Numbered from the stretch's first letter, positions 1-11,568 are shown. The stretch is 64,000 bases of DNA from Bos javanicus (GCF_032452875.1 NC_083873.1:76319987-76383986), one strand, 5' to 3'. The notes: generated by a model not told the origin, from the sequence alone. Numbers and translations: made by a program.

Positions 1-100
1 CATGAGTTTGGGTGAACTCCAGGAGTTGGTGATGGACACAGAAGCCTGACATGCTGAAATTCATGGGATCGCTAAGAGTCAGACACGACTGAGCGACTGA
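1..100 (+). mobile_element. BovB LINE 3' terminal fragment
   Basis: This is the last 100 or so bases of a BovB element in sense orientation, cut by the window edge. It has the conserved BovB 3' string running from 'catgagtttgggtgaactcc' to 'gactgagcgactga'. The usual TGAAC tail is almost absent. Only about ten bases separate it from an antisense BovB fragment. Confidence 0.85.
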
Positions 101-110
101 AGTGATGGAT

Positions 111-1411
111 GGTCTTCATTTTTTGAATGTTGAATTTCAAGCCAGCTCTTTCAATCTCCTTTCACTTTCATCAAGAGGCTTTTCAGTTCCTTTTCACTTT
201 CTGCCATAAGGGTGGTGTCATCTGCATATCTGAGGTTACTGTTATTTCTCCTGGCAATCTTATTCCAACTTGTGCTTCATCCAGCCCAGCAATTTGCATG
301 ATGTAGTCTGCATGTACATTAAATAAGCAGGTAACTCTATAAGCCTTGACCTTTCCCACTCTGGAACCAGTCCTTTGTTCTATATCTGGTTCTAAATGTT
401 GCTTCTTGTCCCACATACAGATTTCTCAGGAGGCAGGTTAGGTGGTCTGGTGTTCCCATCTCTTGAAGAATTATCCAGTTTGTTGTGATCCATACAAAGG
501 CTTTAGCATAGTCAGTGAAGCAGAAGTAGATGTTTCTTCTGGCATTCTTTTGCCTTTTTTATGCTCCAGTGGATGTTGGCAATTTGATCTCTGATTCCTC
601 TGCCTTTTCTAAATCCAGCTTGAATATCTGAAAGTTCTCAGTTCATGTATTACTGAAACCTAGCTTAGAGAATTTTGAGCATTTCTTTGCTAGCCTGTGA
701 GATGAGTGCAACTGTGTGGTAGTTTGAACATTCTTTGGCATTGCTTTTCTTTGGGAGTGGAATGAAAACTGACCTTTTCCAGTCTTGTGGCCACTGCTGA
801 GTTTTCCAAATTCGCTGGCATATTGAGTGTAGCACTTTCACAGCATCATCTTTTTATGATTTGAAATAGCTCAGCTGGAATTACATCACCTCCAATAACT
901 TTGTTCATTAGTGATGCTTCCTAAGGCCCACTTTACTTTGCATTCCAGGATGTCTGGCTCTAGGTGAGTGGTCACATGATGGTGGTATCTGGGTCATGAA
1001 GATCTTGTTTTTACAGTCTTCCATGTATTCTTGCCACCCCCTCTTAATAGCTTCTGCTTCTGTTAGGTACATACCATTTTTGTCTTTTATTGTGCCCATC
1101 TTTACCCACTCCAGTACTCTTGCCTGGAAAATCCCATGGATGGAGGAACCTGATAGGCTGCAGTCCATGGGGTTGCTAGGAGTAGGACAAGACTCAGTGA
1201 CTTCACTTTCACTTTTCACTTTCATGCATTGGAGAAGGAAATGGCAATCCACTCCAGTGTTCTTGCCTGGAGAATCCCAGGGACAGGGGAGCCTGTTGGG
1301 CTGCCTTCTATGCCGTCGCACAGAGTCAGACACAACTGAAGCGACTTAGCAGCAATAGCAGTGCTCATGTTTACATGAAATATTCCCTTGGTATCTCTAA
1401 TTTTTTGAAGT
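111..1411 (-). mobile_element. BovB LINE fragment, antisense, split by a Bov-A2 SINE
   Basis: This is an internal part of BovB ORF2 (reverse transcriptase) on the minus strand. The RT catalytic box reads YADD at 217-228 (minus), but the frame is broken many times. Similarity runs to 1104, is interrupted by a Bov-A2 insertion, and resumes at 1361 ('catgaaatattcccttggtatc') until about 1411. The element lacks both its 3' end and its endonuclease half. Confidence 0.85.
1105..1360 (+). mobile_element. Bov-A2 SINE
   Basis: This is a dimeric Bov-A2. The first unit runs from 'cccactccagtactcttg' to the 'cactttcacttttcacttt' linker, and the second starts at 'ttggagaaggaaatgg' and ends in an impure AGC tail. 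It is flanked by imperfect 13-bp target duplications, 'gtgcccatcttta' (1092-1104) and 'gtgctcatgttta' (1361-1373). Both lie inside the antisense BovB, so the SINE is the younger insertion. Confidence 0.9.
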
Positions 1412-1925
1412 CTTATTCTATTTTAAATAGACATTCATTCAAAACCATTTTTGTTTTTCATGAAAACCTCTCCAATTTATCTCTTCATGACTAAGGTTTT
1501 TAAATTTTTTATTTATATGAAAATTTATTTTACTAAGACTGCTTAATATCAATATCATGAAAGAATAGATAAATGAAGATAGAACGTGAAATATTTTCAT
1601 ATTAAATGATGTGATTTTTCTTAACATTCTTAACATAAAAAATATGCTATTTTTCTCATGAATGAATGTTGAATTTTGTCTTAAGATTATTTTCTATACC
1701 TATCCATTTGATTGTTTCCCACCTTTTTAATGTTAATGTAATATATTATAATGTAATCATTTTTTTTAAATAATCTTAAAACATCTTTGTATTCCAATTT
1801 GGCTAGGATATAATTTCATTTTAAACTATTGATGCAATCTAATTGCTATTATTTTATTAAGGAGTTTTTTGTCAATGTATATGAACTTGCATGCAGTCTT
1901 CTCAGTTTCCTTATCTGGTATGACG
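1412..1925. other. AT-rich DNA without recognised features
   Basis: Low-complexity AT-rich sequence. The 65-codon minus-strand frame at 1439-1636 has no recognisable domain and is within chance expectation. Decayed repeat cannot be excluded. Confidence 0.5.
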
Positions 1926-2400
1926 GGCAGCCTTTAAGGTGGTCTTTCTCCTGCAAATCCCTGCCTCCTTGAATTCACACACTTGTGTAACCCTTCTCTC
2001 TCTGGACAGAGTATTGCAGGATGAGATGGGGTATCATTTTAAATATCAAGTTCTAAAAATACTGTGACTTCTGTCTTGGTTATTCTCACTCATACTTCTC
2101 TCTCAGATACCTATGTCTGGGAGAAGCAAGTTGCTATATGGTGAGCAGCCCTATGAAGAGAACCAGGTGGAAAGCAATAATGTTTTCCTCCAGTGACCTG
2201 TATGTACTCAAAGCCTGCCAAGAGCTACAAGAGTGAACTTGGAAGTAGAGAGTTTTCCAGGTAAGTCCTGAGGTGACTGCAGCTTAGACAGACATCCTGA
2301 GCCAGAACCTTTTAGATAAGCAACTCTGAGGTTCTAGAACCACAAAAATAGATAACAAATATTTATTATTTCAATCACTAAAATTTGGGGAAATTTTACA
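1926..2400 (+). mobile_element. Ancient LTR-like interspersed repeat
   Basis: The segment carries phrases I associate with an old mammal-wide LTR-like family: 'gtgagcagccctatgaag', 'gagtgaacttgga', 'gatgactgcagc'-like text, 'gagccagaacc', and a terminal 'acaaatatttattatttc' followed by 'cactaaaatttgggg'. A related 3' end occurs at 63205-63400. I cannot name the subfamily; a MaLR-type LTR is one possibility. Confidence 0.45.
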
Positions 2401-2569
2401 TCTGATTCTGGAATTAAATTTTTACTAGCATTAAATAATTTGAATTCCCTCTTTTTCTATTTCTTCTACTGTTTTTACTCTCTTTATGACTTTGTAAACT
2501 ATTAGAACTATTTCTTGAATGTCTGATAGAGTACTATACACATTCTAAATGCTCTTAGATTTGGGTTTT

Positions 2570-3700
2570 CTTTGTTGGAAAATTTTAAATTATTGATTTA
2601 ATTTTTAATAGTTACAGAAAATATTTGGATTTTAAGTCAATTTTGAAAATTTACATTTTTCTAGGAAATATACAATTTATTTTTAATATTTTAATTCCTA
2701 CTGTTATTGAAGTTATATCATTTATATTCTAATACTTGTATTTATGTCAGTTATTTTTCTTAGTTCAGCTTAAAGATTTATCAACTCTATTAATATTTTC
2801 AAAGAATTATATTTTCTGAGTTTTTAAAATCTTACTTAATCTTGTTTTTCTACTTCATTTATTTACTTACGTTTTCTTCCTACTTACTCTGTGTGGCATA
2901 TTGATGTTCATTTTCAAAATGTTTAAGGCATTTGCTTAGTTTTATAATTTGTTTAGTTTTTCTCCTTATTGAATATATGCACCTTAGACTGTAAATTTCA
3001 TTATAAGTACTGTTTTACCAGCCTTTCACAAGTTTGATAGGTAGTATTTTCATTATAGTACTTTAATTTCCATTTGATTCCATATGGATTTGGATTTTAT
3101 TTAGCAACATATGACATGTAGATTTATAAAGATTTAGTTTTTAATCTTTTTGTACTTTTTTGATTTATAACAACTGCATTTTGGCAAAAACTTTGATCTG
3201 TATAAAGTCTATATTTTGGGATATATTGGTTCACACTTTAATACATGACTTATTCTCAATTTCTTAACTGACTTGCACATCCTTAAAGAAAATGTGTATT
3301 CAGTAATAGTTGGCTGAATGTTCTATATGTCAATTAGATCACAGATGTAATTTTTTCCATCTTCTACATCTTTAATAAATACATTGCTTTCTGAAAAATT
3401 ACTGGAATATTATAAAAGTATTCCAGCATGCTATTGGTATATGTTCCTATTTCCTAATTCTCTGTTCAGTCATATCTAATTTGCCATTTTAACCCTGGTA
3501 TTGCATTTTTAATTTCAGATATATTTCATTTCTAAAATTTCTAAATTTACTTTTAAGATATTTTGGTTTATTTTTAATTTGTTATTGCTAATTTGTTTAA
3601 AATTCAACTCCTTACCTTTAAAGTTAGAAAATATTTTTTTCTAATTTTATAATATATAACCTTTTTATTTGAAGTTTTTATGATTCTGGCCCTTTTGTTA
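2570..3700 (-). mobile_element. Ancient L1 (L1M-type) ORF2 remnant, antisense
   Basis: Heavily decayed antisense L1. Two landmarks support it. Near 2770-2815 'agatttatcaactctatta' is followed by 'ttttcaaagaattatat' (the antisense L1 'tttatcaattttgttgatcttttc' region). Near 3285-3345 'aaaatgtgtattc' is followed by 'ctgaatgttctatatgtcaa'. No reading frame survives. A younger L1 inserted at its downstream edge. Confidence 0.6.
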
Positions 3701-3711
3701 AATTTTTTTTT

Positions 3712-3990
3712 CCTCCACACTGTTCTCCATAGTGGTGGGACTAGTTTGCATTCCTACCAACAGTGTAAGAGGGTTCCCTTTTCTCCACACCCTCTCCAGC
3801 ATTTATTGCTTGTAGACATTTGGATAGCAGCCGTTCTGACTGGCGTGAAATGGTACCTCATTGTGGTTTTGATTTGCATTTCTCTGATAATGAGTAATGT
3901 TGAGCATCTTTTCATGTGTTTGTTGGCCATCTGTATGTCTTCTTTGGAGAAATGTCTGTTTAGATCTTTGGCCCACTTTTTGATTGGGTC
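3712..3990 (-). mobile_element. Ruminant L1, inverted 5' segment
   Basis: Antisense part of an L1 ORF2 C-terminal region; on the minus strand it reads through WRGCGEKGTLLHCW. It directly abuts a sense L1 segment. Together they form one insertion with a 5' inversion of the twin-priming type. About 35 bp of L1 that would lie between the two parts are missing. On the left it borders an A/T tract (3700-3711) that resembles the one after the 3' tail. Confidence 0.85.
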
Positions 3991-4658
3991 TTTGACCCAG
4001 CAATCCCACTGCTGGGCACACACACCGAGGAAACCAGAATCAAAAGAGACACATGTACCCCAATGTTTATTGCAGCACTGTTTATAATAGCCAAGACATG
4101 GAAGCAACCTAGATGTCCATCAGCAGATGAACGGATAAGAAAGCTGTGGTACATATACACAATGGAATATTACTCAGCCATTAAAAAGAATACATTTGAA
4201 TCAGTTCTAATGAGGTGGATGAAACTGGAGACTATCATACAGAGTGAGGTAAGCCAGAAAGAAAAATACCAATATAGTATACTAACCCATATATATGGAA
4301 TTTAGAAAGAAGGTAACAATAACCCTGTGTATGAGACAGCAAAAGAGACACAGATGTATTGACAGTTTTTTGGACTCTGTGGGAGAGGCCGAGGGTGGGA
4401 TGATATGGGAGAATGGCATTGAAACTTGTAAAATATCATATGTGAAACCAATCACCAGTCCAGGTTTGATGCATGATACAGGGTGCTCGGGGCTGGTGCA
4501 CTGGGATGACCCAGAGGGATGGGATGGGGAGGGAGGTGGGAAGGGGGTTCAGGATGGGGAACACATGTACACTCATGGTGGATTCAAGTCAATGTATGGC
4601 AAAACAAATACAATATTGTAATGTAAAATTAATTAATTATTTAAAAATTAAAAAAAAA
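3991..4658 (+). mobile_element. Ruminant L1 3' end, sense part of the inverted insertion
   Basis: Sense L1: end of ORF2 (frame at 4063-4305 reading IYTMEYYSAIKKNTFESVL and ending HIYGI-stop), then the 3'UTR with G-rich 'gggatggggagggaggtgg' and 'acaatattgtaatg', and an A-rich tail. The probable target duplication is an 'aaatttttttt' stretch at about 3700 and 4655-4667; it is low complexity, so weak. Confidence 0.9.
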
Positions 4659-4666
4659 TTTTTTTT

Positions 4667-4958
4667 CTGAAAATTTGCTGATTTTTCTGACTCCAGCTCA
4701 AGGTGCCTTGACATTTTTGTGTTATGTGATTGTGTTAATTTTAGTTAAATAGTTATTCTCAATTTTCATTTGTATTCCCTCAGAGAGTTACTAGAAGACC
4801 TGGTTTGACCCTGTTTTATATGGACTTGTTTTCCTATGATCCTGAGGGAGTCTCCAAAAAGGATCCATTAGAGTTGATAATGGTCTTTTCATGTTGTTGT
4901 TGTCAGCCCTGGAAGTTAGAGAAGGAAATGCAAATAGTGGGCAATTAGATTCCAAACC
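4667..4958. other. Unclassified DNA between L1 insertions
   Basis: I recognise no gene or repeat. Its last 13 bases (4946-4958, 'tagattccaaacc') are the left target-site copy of the tiny L1 insertion that follows. Confidence 0.4.
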
Positions 4959-5046
4959 CATGGGTGTGCATGTGTTCCCAGATTCATGTCAATGTATGGC
5001 AAAACCAATACAATATTGTAAAGTAAAAAATAAATAAATAAATAAA
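4959..5046 (+). mobile_element. Tiny 88-bp L1 insertion with 5' inversion
   Basis: Only the last bases of an L1 are present: 'gattcatgtcaatgtatggc', then 'acaatattgtaaagt' and a TAAA-rich tail. The first 21 bp (4959-4979) are the reverse complement of the L1 sequence that normally lies immediately upstream ('gggaacacatgcacaccc', inverted). Perfect 13-bp target duplications 'tagattccaaacc' sit at 4946-4958 and 5047-5059. This is a complete insertion event. Confidence 0.85.
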
Positions 5047-5075
5047 TAGATTCCAAACCGAAGTGAGGATAAGCT

Positions 5076-5288
5076 GTGCCTGCTCAGTCTCTCAGTTGTG
5101 TCCATGTCCAACTCTTTGGGACCCTATAGTGTAGCCCACCAGGCTCCTCTGTCCATGGGATTTTCAAGGCAAGAACTTTGGAGTGGGTTTATTTCCTCTC
5201 CACCAGGGGATCTTCCTGATCCAGGAATTGAACCAGTGTCTCCAGCATTGGCAGGCAGAATCTTTACCACCAAGTTACCTGAAAAGCC
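5076..5288 (-). mobile_element. Bov-tA SINE, antisense
   Basis: Antisense tRNA-derived ruminant SINE: the BovB-like part ('tctcagttgtgtcc', 'ggctcctctgtccatggg') is followed by the tRNA-like head ('ggaattgaaccagtgtctcc', an antisense B-box region). Perfect 12-bp target duplications 'tgaggataagct' lie at 5064-5075 and 5289-5300. It landed 16 bp beyond the tiny L1. Confidence 0.9.
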
Positions 5289-5300
5289 TGAGGATAAGCT

Positions 5301-7035
5301 AGTAACTTTTGAACATTTCCACAAAAGTTTTGTTGTTAATGTTGTTGCAATTGTTGTTTCTGTTATTTTAAATTTCACCTTTTACTTCCATCTAAAATTT
5401 AGTTCAAAAGAGAAGAGAACTAGCTTATCTGCTTATACTGGGTAAGTTTTCTTCTGACTTACTTTTTCTTTTCTGCTCAGATTGTGGCATTTGCAGAATC
5501 ATGAGTCTATTTGTGTGTGGAGGAGGGGGAGACTTTTATCTAGCTTGTCATCCTGAGGGTGAGGATAGTTTAACCACAGCCACATACAAAAACCTTAATG
5601 TTTGACAACTGTTAAGCTACTTGGTTCTAAACATGCATTCCAAAAGTACTGGGCTTCATCACCATGCTATCTTGAATTAATACCTACAGTTAGTTCTAAT
5701 CTTACAAGTGATCACCTCTTTTTTGGTTTCATAACTAATTAATTAATTTAAAATGTGAGTTCTAATATTGAATATATTTATAACTAAACAGTGACTATCT
5801 AGAAGTTATATTTCTGGAAAATTAATTCCCTTCTCTTGTTATCTCTCTTATAACATTTTACTTAAAATTTGTGGTCCAGCTATGTCTTTTTAAACCCACC
5901 TAAAAGCTCTCAACTCTTCTTTGTTCCCAAGACACTTAGTGCATCCCTAAATTTTAGTAACTAGTAACCAAGTGTGAGAAATAAATATATCATCAAAGAA
6001 AACTGAAGTAAGAGAGATGCATTTCTAGTCCCTGAAAATGCCATATGACCCAACTGAGGCTACAATCCATTTGTTTAGACACTAATGACAAAATGAAAAA
6101 CAAAACATAATTGGGATAGTCAATGGTGACCAAATATTAGACTTTTATGAAGTTTATTATTAATCAAATAGATCCAAAAGAGTTTGTGAATCTGGTATAA
6201 GTGCAAAATGTTATCTATAGTTCAAATTGTTTTTAAAGTGCAAATTTTGAGGGGCAATATTTTAACATTGACTAGTGTTAGGATTTCAAAAAGAATTCAG
6301 CAAGTTAGAAATACATTGGGTAGCAAATCCCTCATCTTAGTCCCAAGAAGAAAAGGAATTTTTATTTAATATTATGCTCAAAATTTTGCAGAGAATATTT
6401 TACAAACTAAAATTAAGTGGTCTTTCTTAAATGTGAGATAGTTGGAAAATACTAATTACCAAATCCAAATTATCAAAACTTTCTTTTTGGTCCAAATGTA
6501 ATTTCAAAAACATATGAGAATCTAAGAGGAAACATCTATTAAATAATCATCAAGGGAGTGTTTAAACTCATTAGTCCAAAAGGAAACATAAATGCTGAGC
6601 TGAATATCTGTCAGCTTAAATTTAAATCTGAAGATATATTTGAGAAATGTATATAGCAAATATTTTAAAGGGAAAAATGATACTTTTGTTAAGAATTAAT
6701 TGAAAATAAAACAAGGGCTATTATATTTATTAAATAGTTTGCCAAATATTTATTTTAAAAACATGTTATGTATGTACTATTCTCTTTTAGCTACACTATC
6801 TTTCTTCTTTACAAATCACTCTGTATTTAACTAACAAACTATGCCTGGCTTTATCTTCAAAGTCAAGCCCATGATATTAATATTTTCCATTTACCTGCTT
6901 ATTTATTTTGCCAATTTTGAACTAAGTGAGGACATGAACATTATTTATATAGTTTACTGCCTTGAGTTTGGACCTGACCCAAAGCCTAACATATAAAATA
7001 GTTTGTATCAAAGGTATTAAACTAAAGTCATTTTA
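5301..7035. other. AT-rich DNA without recognised genes
   Basis: About 1.7 kb in which I recognise no repeat or coding region. Open frames here are short and domain-free. Very old repeats may be present below visual detection. Confidence 0.45.
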
Positions 7036-7560
7036 TGTAGGTTAGGCAAGTGTAGAAATAAAAAGCAACCAGATTAGTACAGGCAGAAGTTATTTATTCA
7101 GAGCTTGCTCTAGCAAGAGAGTCAACCACTATTACTTTCATTTTCACAGAATCTCAAAGGCAGGCAAAGGGAGAGAAATGGGAAAGCTTTTATAGTAGAA
7201 AAGAGGGAAAGCTTCAAGTATGCCCTGACTGGAGGGTGTTGGCATGGAGAAGCTGTAGGCAGGCTTACTAGAAGGGTGTATATTATGTATTTGGATAGGC
7301 CTGCATATTTAATTTTCTCAATTGGAATTAAAATGGAAACAGGACAAATATTAGGAAAGCAACCAATTACTAATCAGTCCTATTCACTTGGAGCTAATTG
7401 TTGTAGGAGTTGTTGTTTGTCTATATAGACTATTTTGTAGAGACAGTGGTCTGACTTCCTATAAGTTTGATTTATAGATAGTAAGATGGCTTCCTGGACT
7501 GGTTACTGTAGATAGAGTTGGTTTTTACATGAAGAGGTTCACAGCTATTGTCCTGATACA
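7036..7560 (-). mobile_element. Solo LTR-like element, antisense (endogenous-retrovirus type)
   Basis: Read on the minus strand, the 525-bp segment begins TGTATC and ends CTACA, so it has TG...CA ends. It contains CTATAAAAG (7187-7195) and, about 90 bp downstream, AATAAA (7093-7098). That promoter-to-poly(A) order is typical of a retroviral LTR. I see no internal retroviral sequence on either side, so it would be a solo LTR. No convincing target duplication is visible and the family is not identified. Confidence 0.55.
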
Positions 7561-7625
7561 TAATATTTTATCAAAATAAGCTTACTAAAAACCTTATATC
7601 TATAAATGAATAGAGATGCATAAAA

Positions 7626-8168
7626 ATGCCCATCAGCAGATGAATGGATAAGAAAGCTATGGTACATATACACAATGGAGTATTACTCAGCCATTAAAAA
7701 GAATACATTTGAATCAGTTCTAATGAGATGGATGAAACTGGAACCTATTATACAGAGTGAAGTAAGCCAGAAAGAAAAACACCAATACAGTATACTAATG
7801 CATATATATGGAATTTAGAAAGATGGTAACAATAACCCTGTGTATGAGACAGCAAAAGAGACACTGATGTATAGATCAGTCTTATGGACTCTGTGGGAGA
7901 GGGAGAGGGTGGGGAGATTTGGGAGAATAGCATTGAAACATGTATAATATCATGTATGAAACGAGTCGCCAGTCCAGGTTCGATACACGGTACTGGATGC
8001 TTGGGGCAGGTGCACTGGGACGACCCAGAGGGATGGTATGGGGAGGGAGGAGGGAGGAGGGTTCGGGATGGGGAATGCGGGTATACCTGTGGCGGATTCA
8101 TTTCGATATTTGGCAAAACTAATACAATATTGTAAAGTTTAAAAATAAAATTAAATTTAAAAAAAAAT
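7626..8168 (+). mobile_element. Ruminant L1 3' end, 5'-truncated
   Basis: Sense L1: last ORF2 codons (YIYTMEYYSAIKKN..., ending HIYGI-stop at about 7818), then a 3'UTR with the G-rich 'ggggagggaggagggagg' block, 'acaatattgtaaag' and an A-rich tail. Low visible divergence from the other L1 3' ends suggests a relatively recent insertion. The target duplication is not clear. Confidence 0.92.
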
Positions 8169-8373
8169 AAAGCATGAAATATCTCAGTGATCATATTTGA
8201 TCTAACTTCAACAACAATAGACAAGCAATTTCAAAATTCTATTTTGGACCTTTAGAAGATCATGAATCTTCAAAAACTTCTAAAACTAGACTAGAATAGA
8301 TAACTTTCAGATATAAAAATAGGAACAGTAAATATAATTGAAAAGAAAGATACTGAACTGGAATTCACCTGTG

Positions 8374-9049
8374 GATCATGGCATCTGGTCCCATCACTTC
8401 ATGGCAAACAGATGGGGAAACAGTGGAAACAGTGTCAGACTTTATTTTGGGGGCTCCCAAATCACTGCAGATGGTGATTGCAGCCATGAAATTAAAAGAC
8501 GCTTACTCCTTGGAAGGAAAGTTATGACAAACCTAGATAGCATATTCAAAAGCAGAGACATTATTTTGCCAACAAAGGTCTGTCTAGTCAAGGCTATGGT
8601 TTTTCCAGTGGTGATGTATGGATGTGAGAGTTGGACTGTGAAGAAAGCTGAGTGCCAAAGAATTGATGCTTTTGAACTGTGGTGTTGGAGAAGACACTTG
8701 AGAGTCCCTTGGACTGAAAGGAGATCCAACCAGTCCATTCTAAAGGAGATCGATCAGTCCTGGGTGTTCATTGAAAGGATTGATGCTAAAGCTGAAACTC
8801 CAGTACTTTGGCCACCTCATGCGAATAGTTGACTCATTGGAAAGAATTCTGATGCTGGGAGGGATTGGGGACGGGAGGAGAAGGGGACGACAGAGGATGA
8901 GATGGCTGGATGGCATCACCAACTCGATGGACATGAGTTTGGGTGAACTCCGGGAGTTGGTGATGGACAGGGAGGCCTGGCGTGCTGCAATTCATGGAGT
9001 CGCAAAGAGTCGGACATGATTGAGCAATTGAACTGAACTGAACTGAACT
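8374..9049 (+). mobile_element. BovB LINE 3' end, 5'-truncated
   Basis: Sense BovB from 'gatcatggcatctgg' to the TGAAC-repeat tail ('aactgaactgaactgaac'). It encodes the ORF2 region after the RT motif C. Two frames cover it: 8338-8832 (AVMFP-like, MYGCESWTVKKAE, WCWRRHLRVPW) and 8771-9019 (LKLQYFGHLMR...AAIHGVAKSRT). A frameshift near 8770 separates them, so it is inactive. Confidence 0.92.
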
Positions 9050-10014
9050 CAATATTAAAACCTAGAATAAATCTTGATGTGAAATACACTAGTTTGTTAT
9101 GAGTCACTGGTAAGTGGTTCAGATGACTTTATGAGACTCTGGCACAACAGGAAATGCTGCCTTAGCATAATTCTTTGTGATTACCAAACCTTAGAGGGTA
9201 ACTTGAAACCAATGAGGCAGAAAACCTTTTTTCATAGAAGTCTACATTTGATTTGTATGTCACAGATAGTTTAAAAAATTAATATGTAAATTGTATTAAA
9301 ATAAGTATCCTAGCTAAGAAGACGTGGGTTTAATAACAATGGCCACATAAGTCTTAAACCCTTCCTTCATCAATGTTGTGGTATTAACCATTTTTGGCAA
9401 AAGGCAATAAAAATGAGTAAATTTCATCACTATAGGAAAACAAAATCAGTAAATTTTACATGCTATTTCACCCAATTTTCAGGGAAAAAAATTAAACTTT
9501 TCCTTGATTTTAGTTAATATTCATATAATATATATGGAATTTAAATCATGAGAGGTAGTAATAATAATCTCATCAGAAAACCCCAAATGCATTTGGCTAA
9601 CCATAAATAAAACAGGAAAATATGTTTTAGTGCACTGTCCTTATGTTGATTTATTTTCTTTCCCTTGAGATGTACCTCTTCAGCTCATGCTAACTCAAGT
9701 CTTCTGAGAATGTCCCAGCATAGATTTATTTTTCAGAACCCTCTTCTATGTAAGACTCTGGCCTATGAAAATATATGAACTATCCAACTTAGTGTTTCAT
9801 ACGATGCTTATTTTGTTAATATTATTCAAGTTGAAGAAGCGAACTTTTTTAGGGACAAATGTAAATCAAGATGAACTTCATAGTAAGAATAAACAAAATT
9901 CTGCTGTCCTGGAATCTGATAAAGTCATTTGAACTACTTATCACTGATTCATAATAAGCCAATGTATTTCATGTCAAAGTTTATCTGTATGTTTTTAAAG
10001 TACACTTGTTAATG
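9050..10014. other. AT-rich DNA without recognised features
   Basis: I recognise no repeat, gene or RNA. There is no open frame of interest on either strand. Confidence 0.45.
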
Positions 10015-10255
10015 AGTATAATCTTTATCAACTTTCTATAATGTGCCAGTTACTTTATTAGGTACCTTGAAAAATTATCTCATTTATTGTTTGTATTTGG
10101 AAGAAGAGTAATCTCCATTTAGCAGATGATAAAACTGAGTGTCTAAAAGTTAACTGCTTTGTTAAAGGTTGAACAGGCAGTAAGCAGTAAAACTGTTACT
10201 CAGTCCAATTCTTTTCTGATCTTCTGATTCCAAAGTCAACATTCTTTATGCCCTC
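10015..10255 (-). mobile_element. MIR SINE, antisense
   Basis: The order of landmarks matches antisense MIR: 'aatgtgccagttactttatt', 'ttatctcattta', 'ctccatttagcagatgataa', 'aactgagtgtc', then 'ttctgattccaaagtcaac'. It is strongly diverged, as expected for a mammal-wide SINE older than the ruminant insertions. Confidence 0.65.
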
Positions 10256-10424
10256 CCTACTGGCTTGTGCTATAACACAGAGGAGTGAAATAACTAATGA
10301 AGCTCAAACATGGCCTGGACAGAAAATATATTAAGAATAGAACTATACTTCCTACTATCTTCCCATAAATTTCATTGCCTTCTAGATATGGTTTAAATTC
10401 TAAACACTCTAATATGCCAACATT

Positions 10425-10535
10425 CTCTTTTACTTGTTTGGAAACTGAACCTAGAGAGTTATAAGTCTTTTTCAAGTTCCAAAACTATACACACAGATGC
10501 AAAGCTAGGATTCTGTTCTGACACACTTTACTCTG
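10425..10535 (-). mobile_element. Possible second MIR fragment
   Basis: A short stretch ('ggaaactgaacctagagag', then 'cacacagatgcaaagctagg') resembles the antisense core of MIR. It is short and diverged, so this is tentative. Confidence 0.35.
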
Positions 10536-11336
10536 GAAGCCACAAGTTCATAATGAAATAGTACCTATGGTAGGATGATTCTCATTTTAGGAAGAAGTGT
10601 GCCTGTGTCAATCTAAATGATCATTTTTTAATGTAATGTCCTTTAAATTAACATAAGTGAGATGGATTGTTAGATCCAGGGATAATTCATGTGCCTTGAA
10701 ATATATTTTCGTCAGTGTTTGCTTATACAGTATATTTAATAATAACCATTTACATGTTTAAATATTTACAACCTGGAGAATTCCTAGAGAAGAACCAGGA
10801 GGAGGCCTGAAAACTTGAATGCAGTGACTAAAACAAAGATTTTGCTTCACTCTTTACTAAATAAATGTGCTGATGTAAGTAACTTTACATAATAAAAAAG
10901 GAGAGTATCCTTATGCCAAGCAAAAGATGAGGCAGCAAGCTTTCAGCTTAGAATTAATCAAAAGGTCCCTTAATATTCAATAAAATCTGTCCCTCTTTTG
11001 TTATATTTAGTATTTTAATAAGGAATTAATGATCAAAATTAAATTATTTTAAGGTTGGTTAAGCAGAGACACTTAATGAGAGTGAATTTTGCTCTTGGTT
11101 GAAGGATAATAAATGCAAAGTTATATCTCTATCATAGTGCGGTTTTAAAAACGTGATTGAATTTTTCATGATTACATATCTCAATGTCCTCCCCAAAGAG
11201 AATCATTAAAAATATGTCATTATTATTTTCTATAGTATCCTAAATCTACTATGTCTTCATGATGCCAAAGAGCTTTGACATGTGAAAAGTTTAATAGACT
11301 CTTTAGTCTCTGTATTCCAAACAATTAGTATCAATT
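10536..11336. other. Unclassified DNA
   Basis: No gene or repeat recognised. The region ends at the left target-site copy of a Bov-tA SINE. Confidence 0.4.
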
Positions 11337-11361
11337 ACATTTCTTTTGTTTGACCAAATTG

Positions 11362-11568
11362 GACTTCCCTCGTGGCTCAGACGGTAAAGCGTCTGTCTAC
11401 AATGCGGGACACCCGGGTTTGAGCCCTGGATTGAGAAGATCCCCTGGAGAAGGAAATGGCAACCCACTCCAGTACTATTGCCTGGAAAATCCCATGGACA
11501 GAGGAGACTGGTAGGCTACAGTCTATGGGGTCACAAAGAGTTGGACACAATTGAGCGACTTCACTTTC
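11362..11568 (+). mobile_element. Bov-tA SINE with a long target duplication
   Basis: Complete sense Bov-tA: tRNA-like head 'ggacttccctcgtggctcag', B-box-like 'gggtttgagccctgg', then the BovB-related body and a 'cttcactttc' tail. The flanks at 11337-11361 and 11569-11593 are identical over 25 bp (starting 'acatttcttttg', ending 'accaaattg'), longer than the usual 10-20 bp. Confidence 0.93.

Noticed and set aside
8120..8180. Direct repeats around the L1 tail as target duplications
   Set aside because: Only short A-rich matches occur; nothing distinguishes them from the tail itself.
11362..11440. tRNA gene (B-box-like sequence)
   Set aside because: The A/B-box-like text belongs to the tRNA-derived head of Bov-tA SINEs and lacks a foldable complete tRNA.
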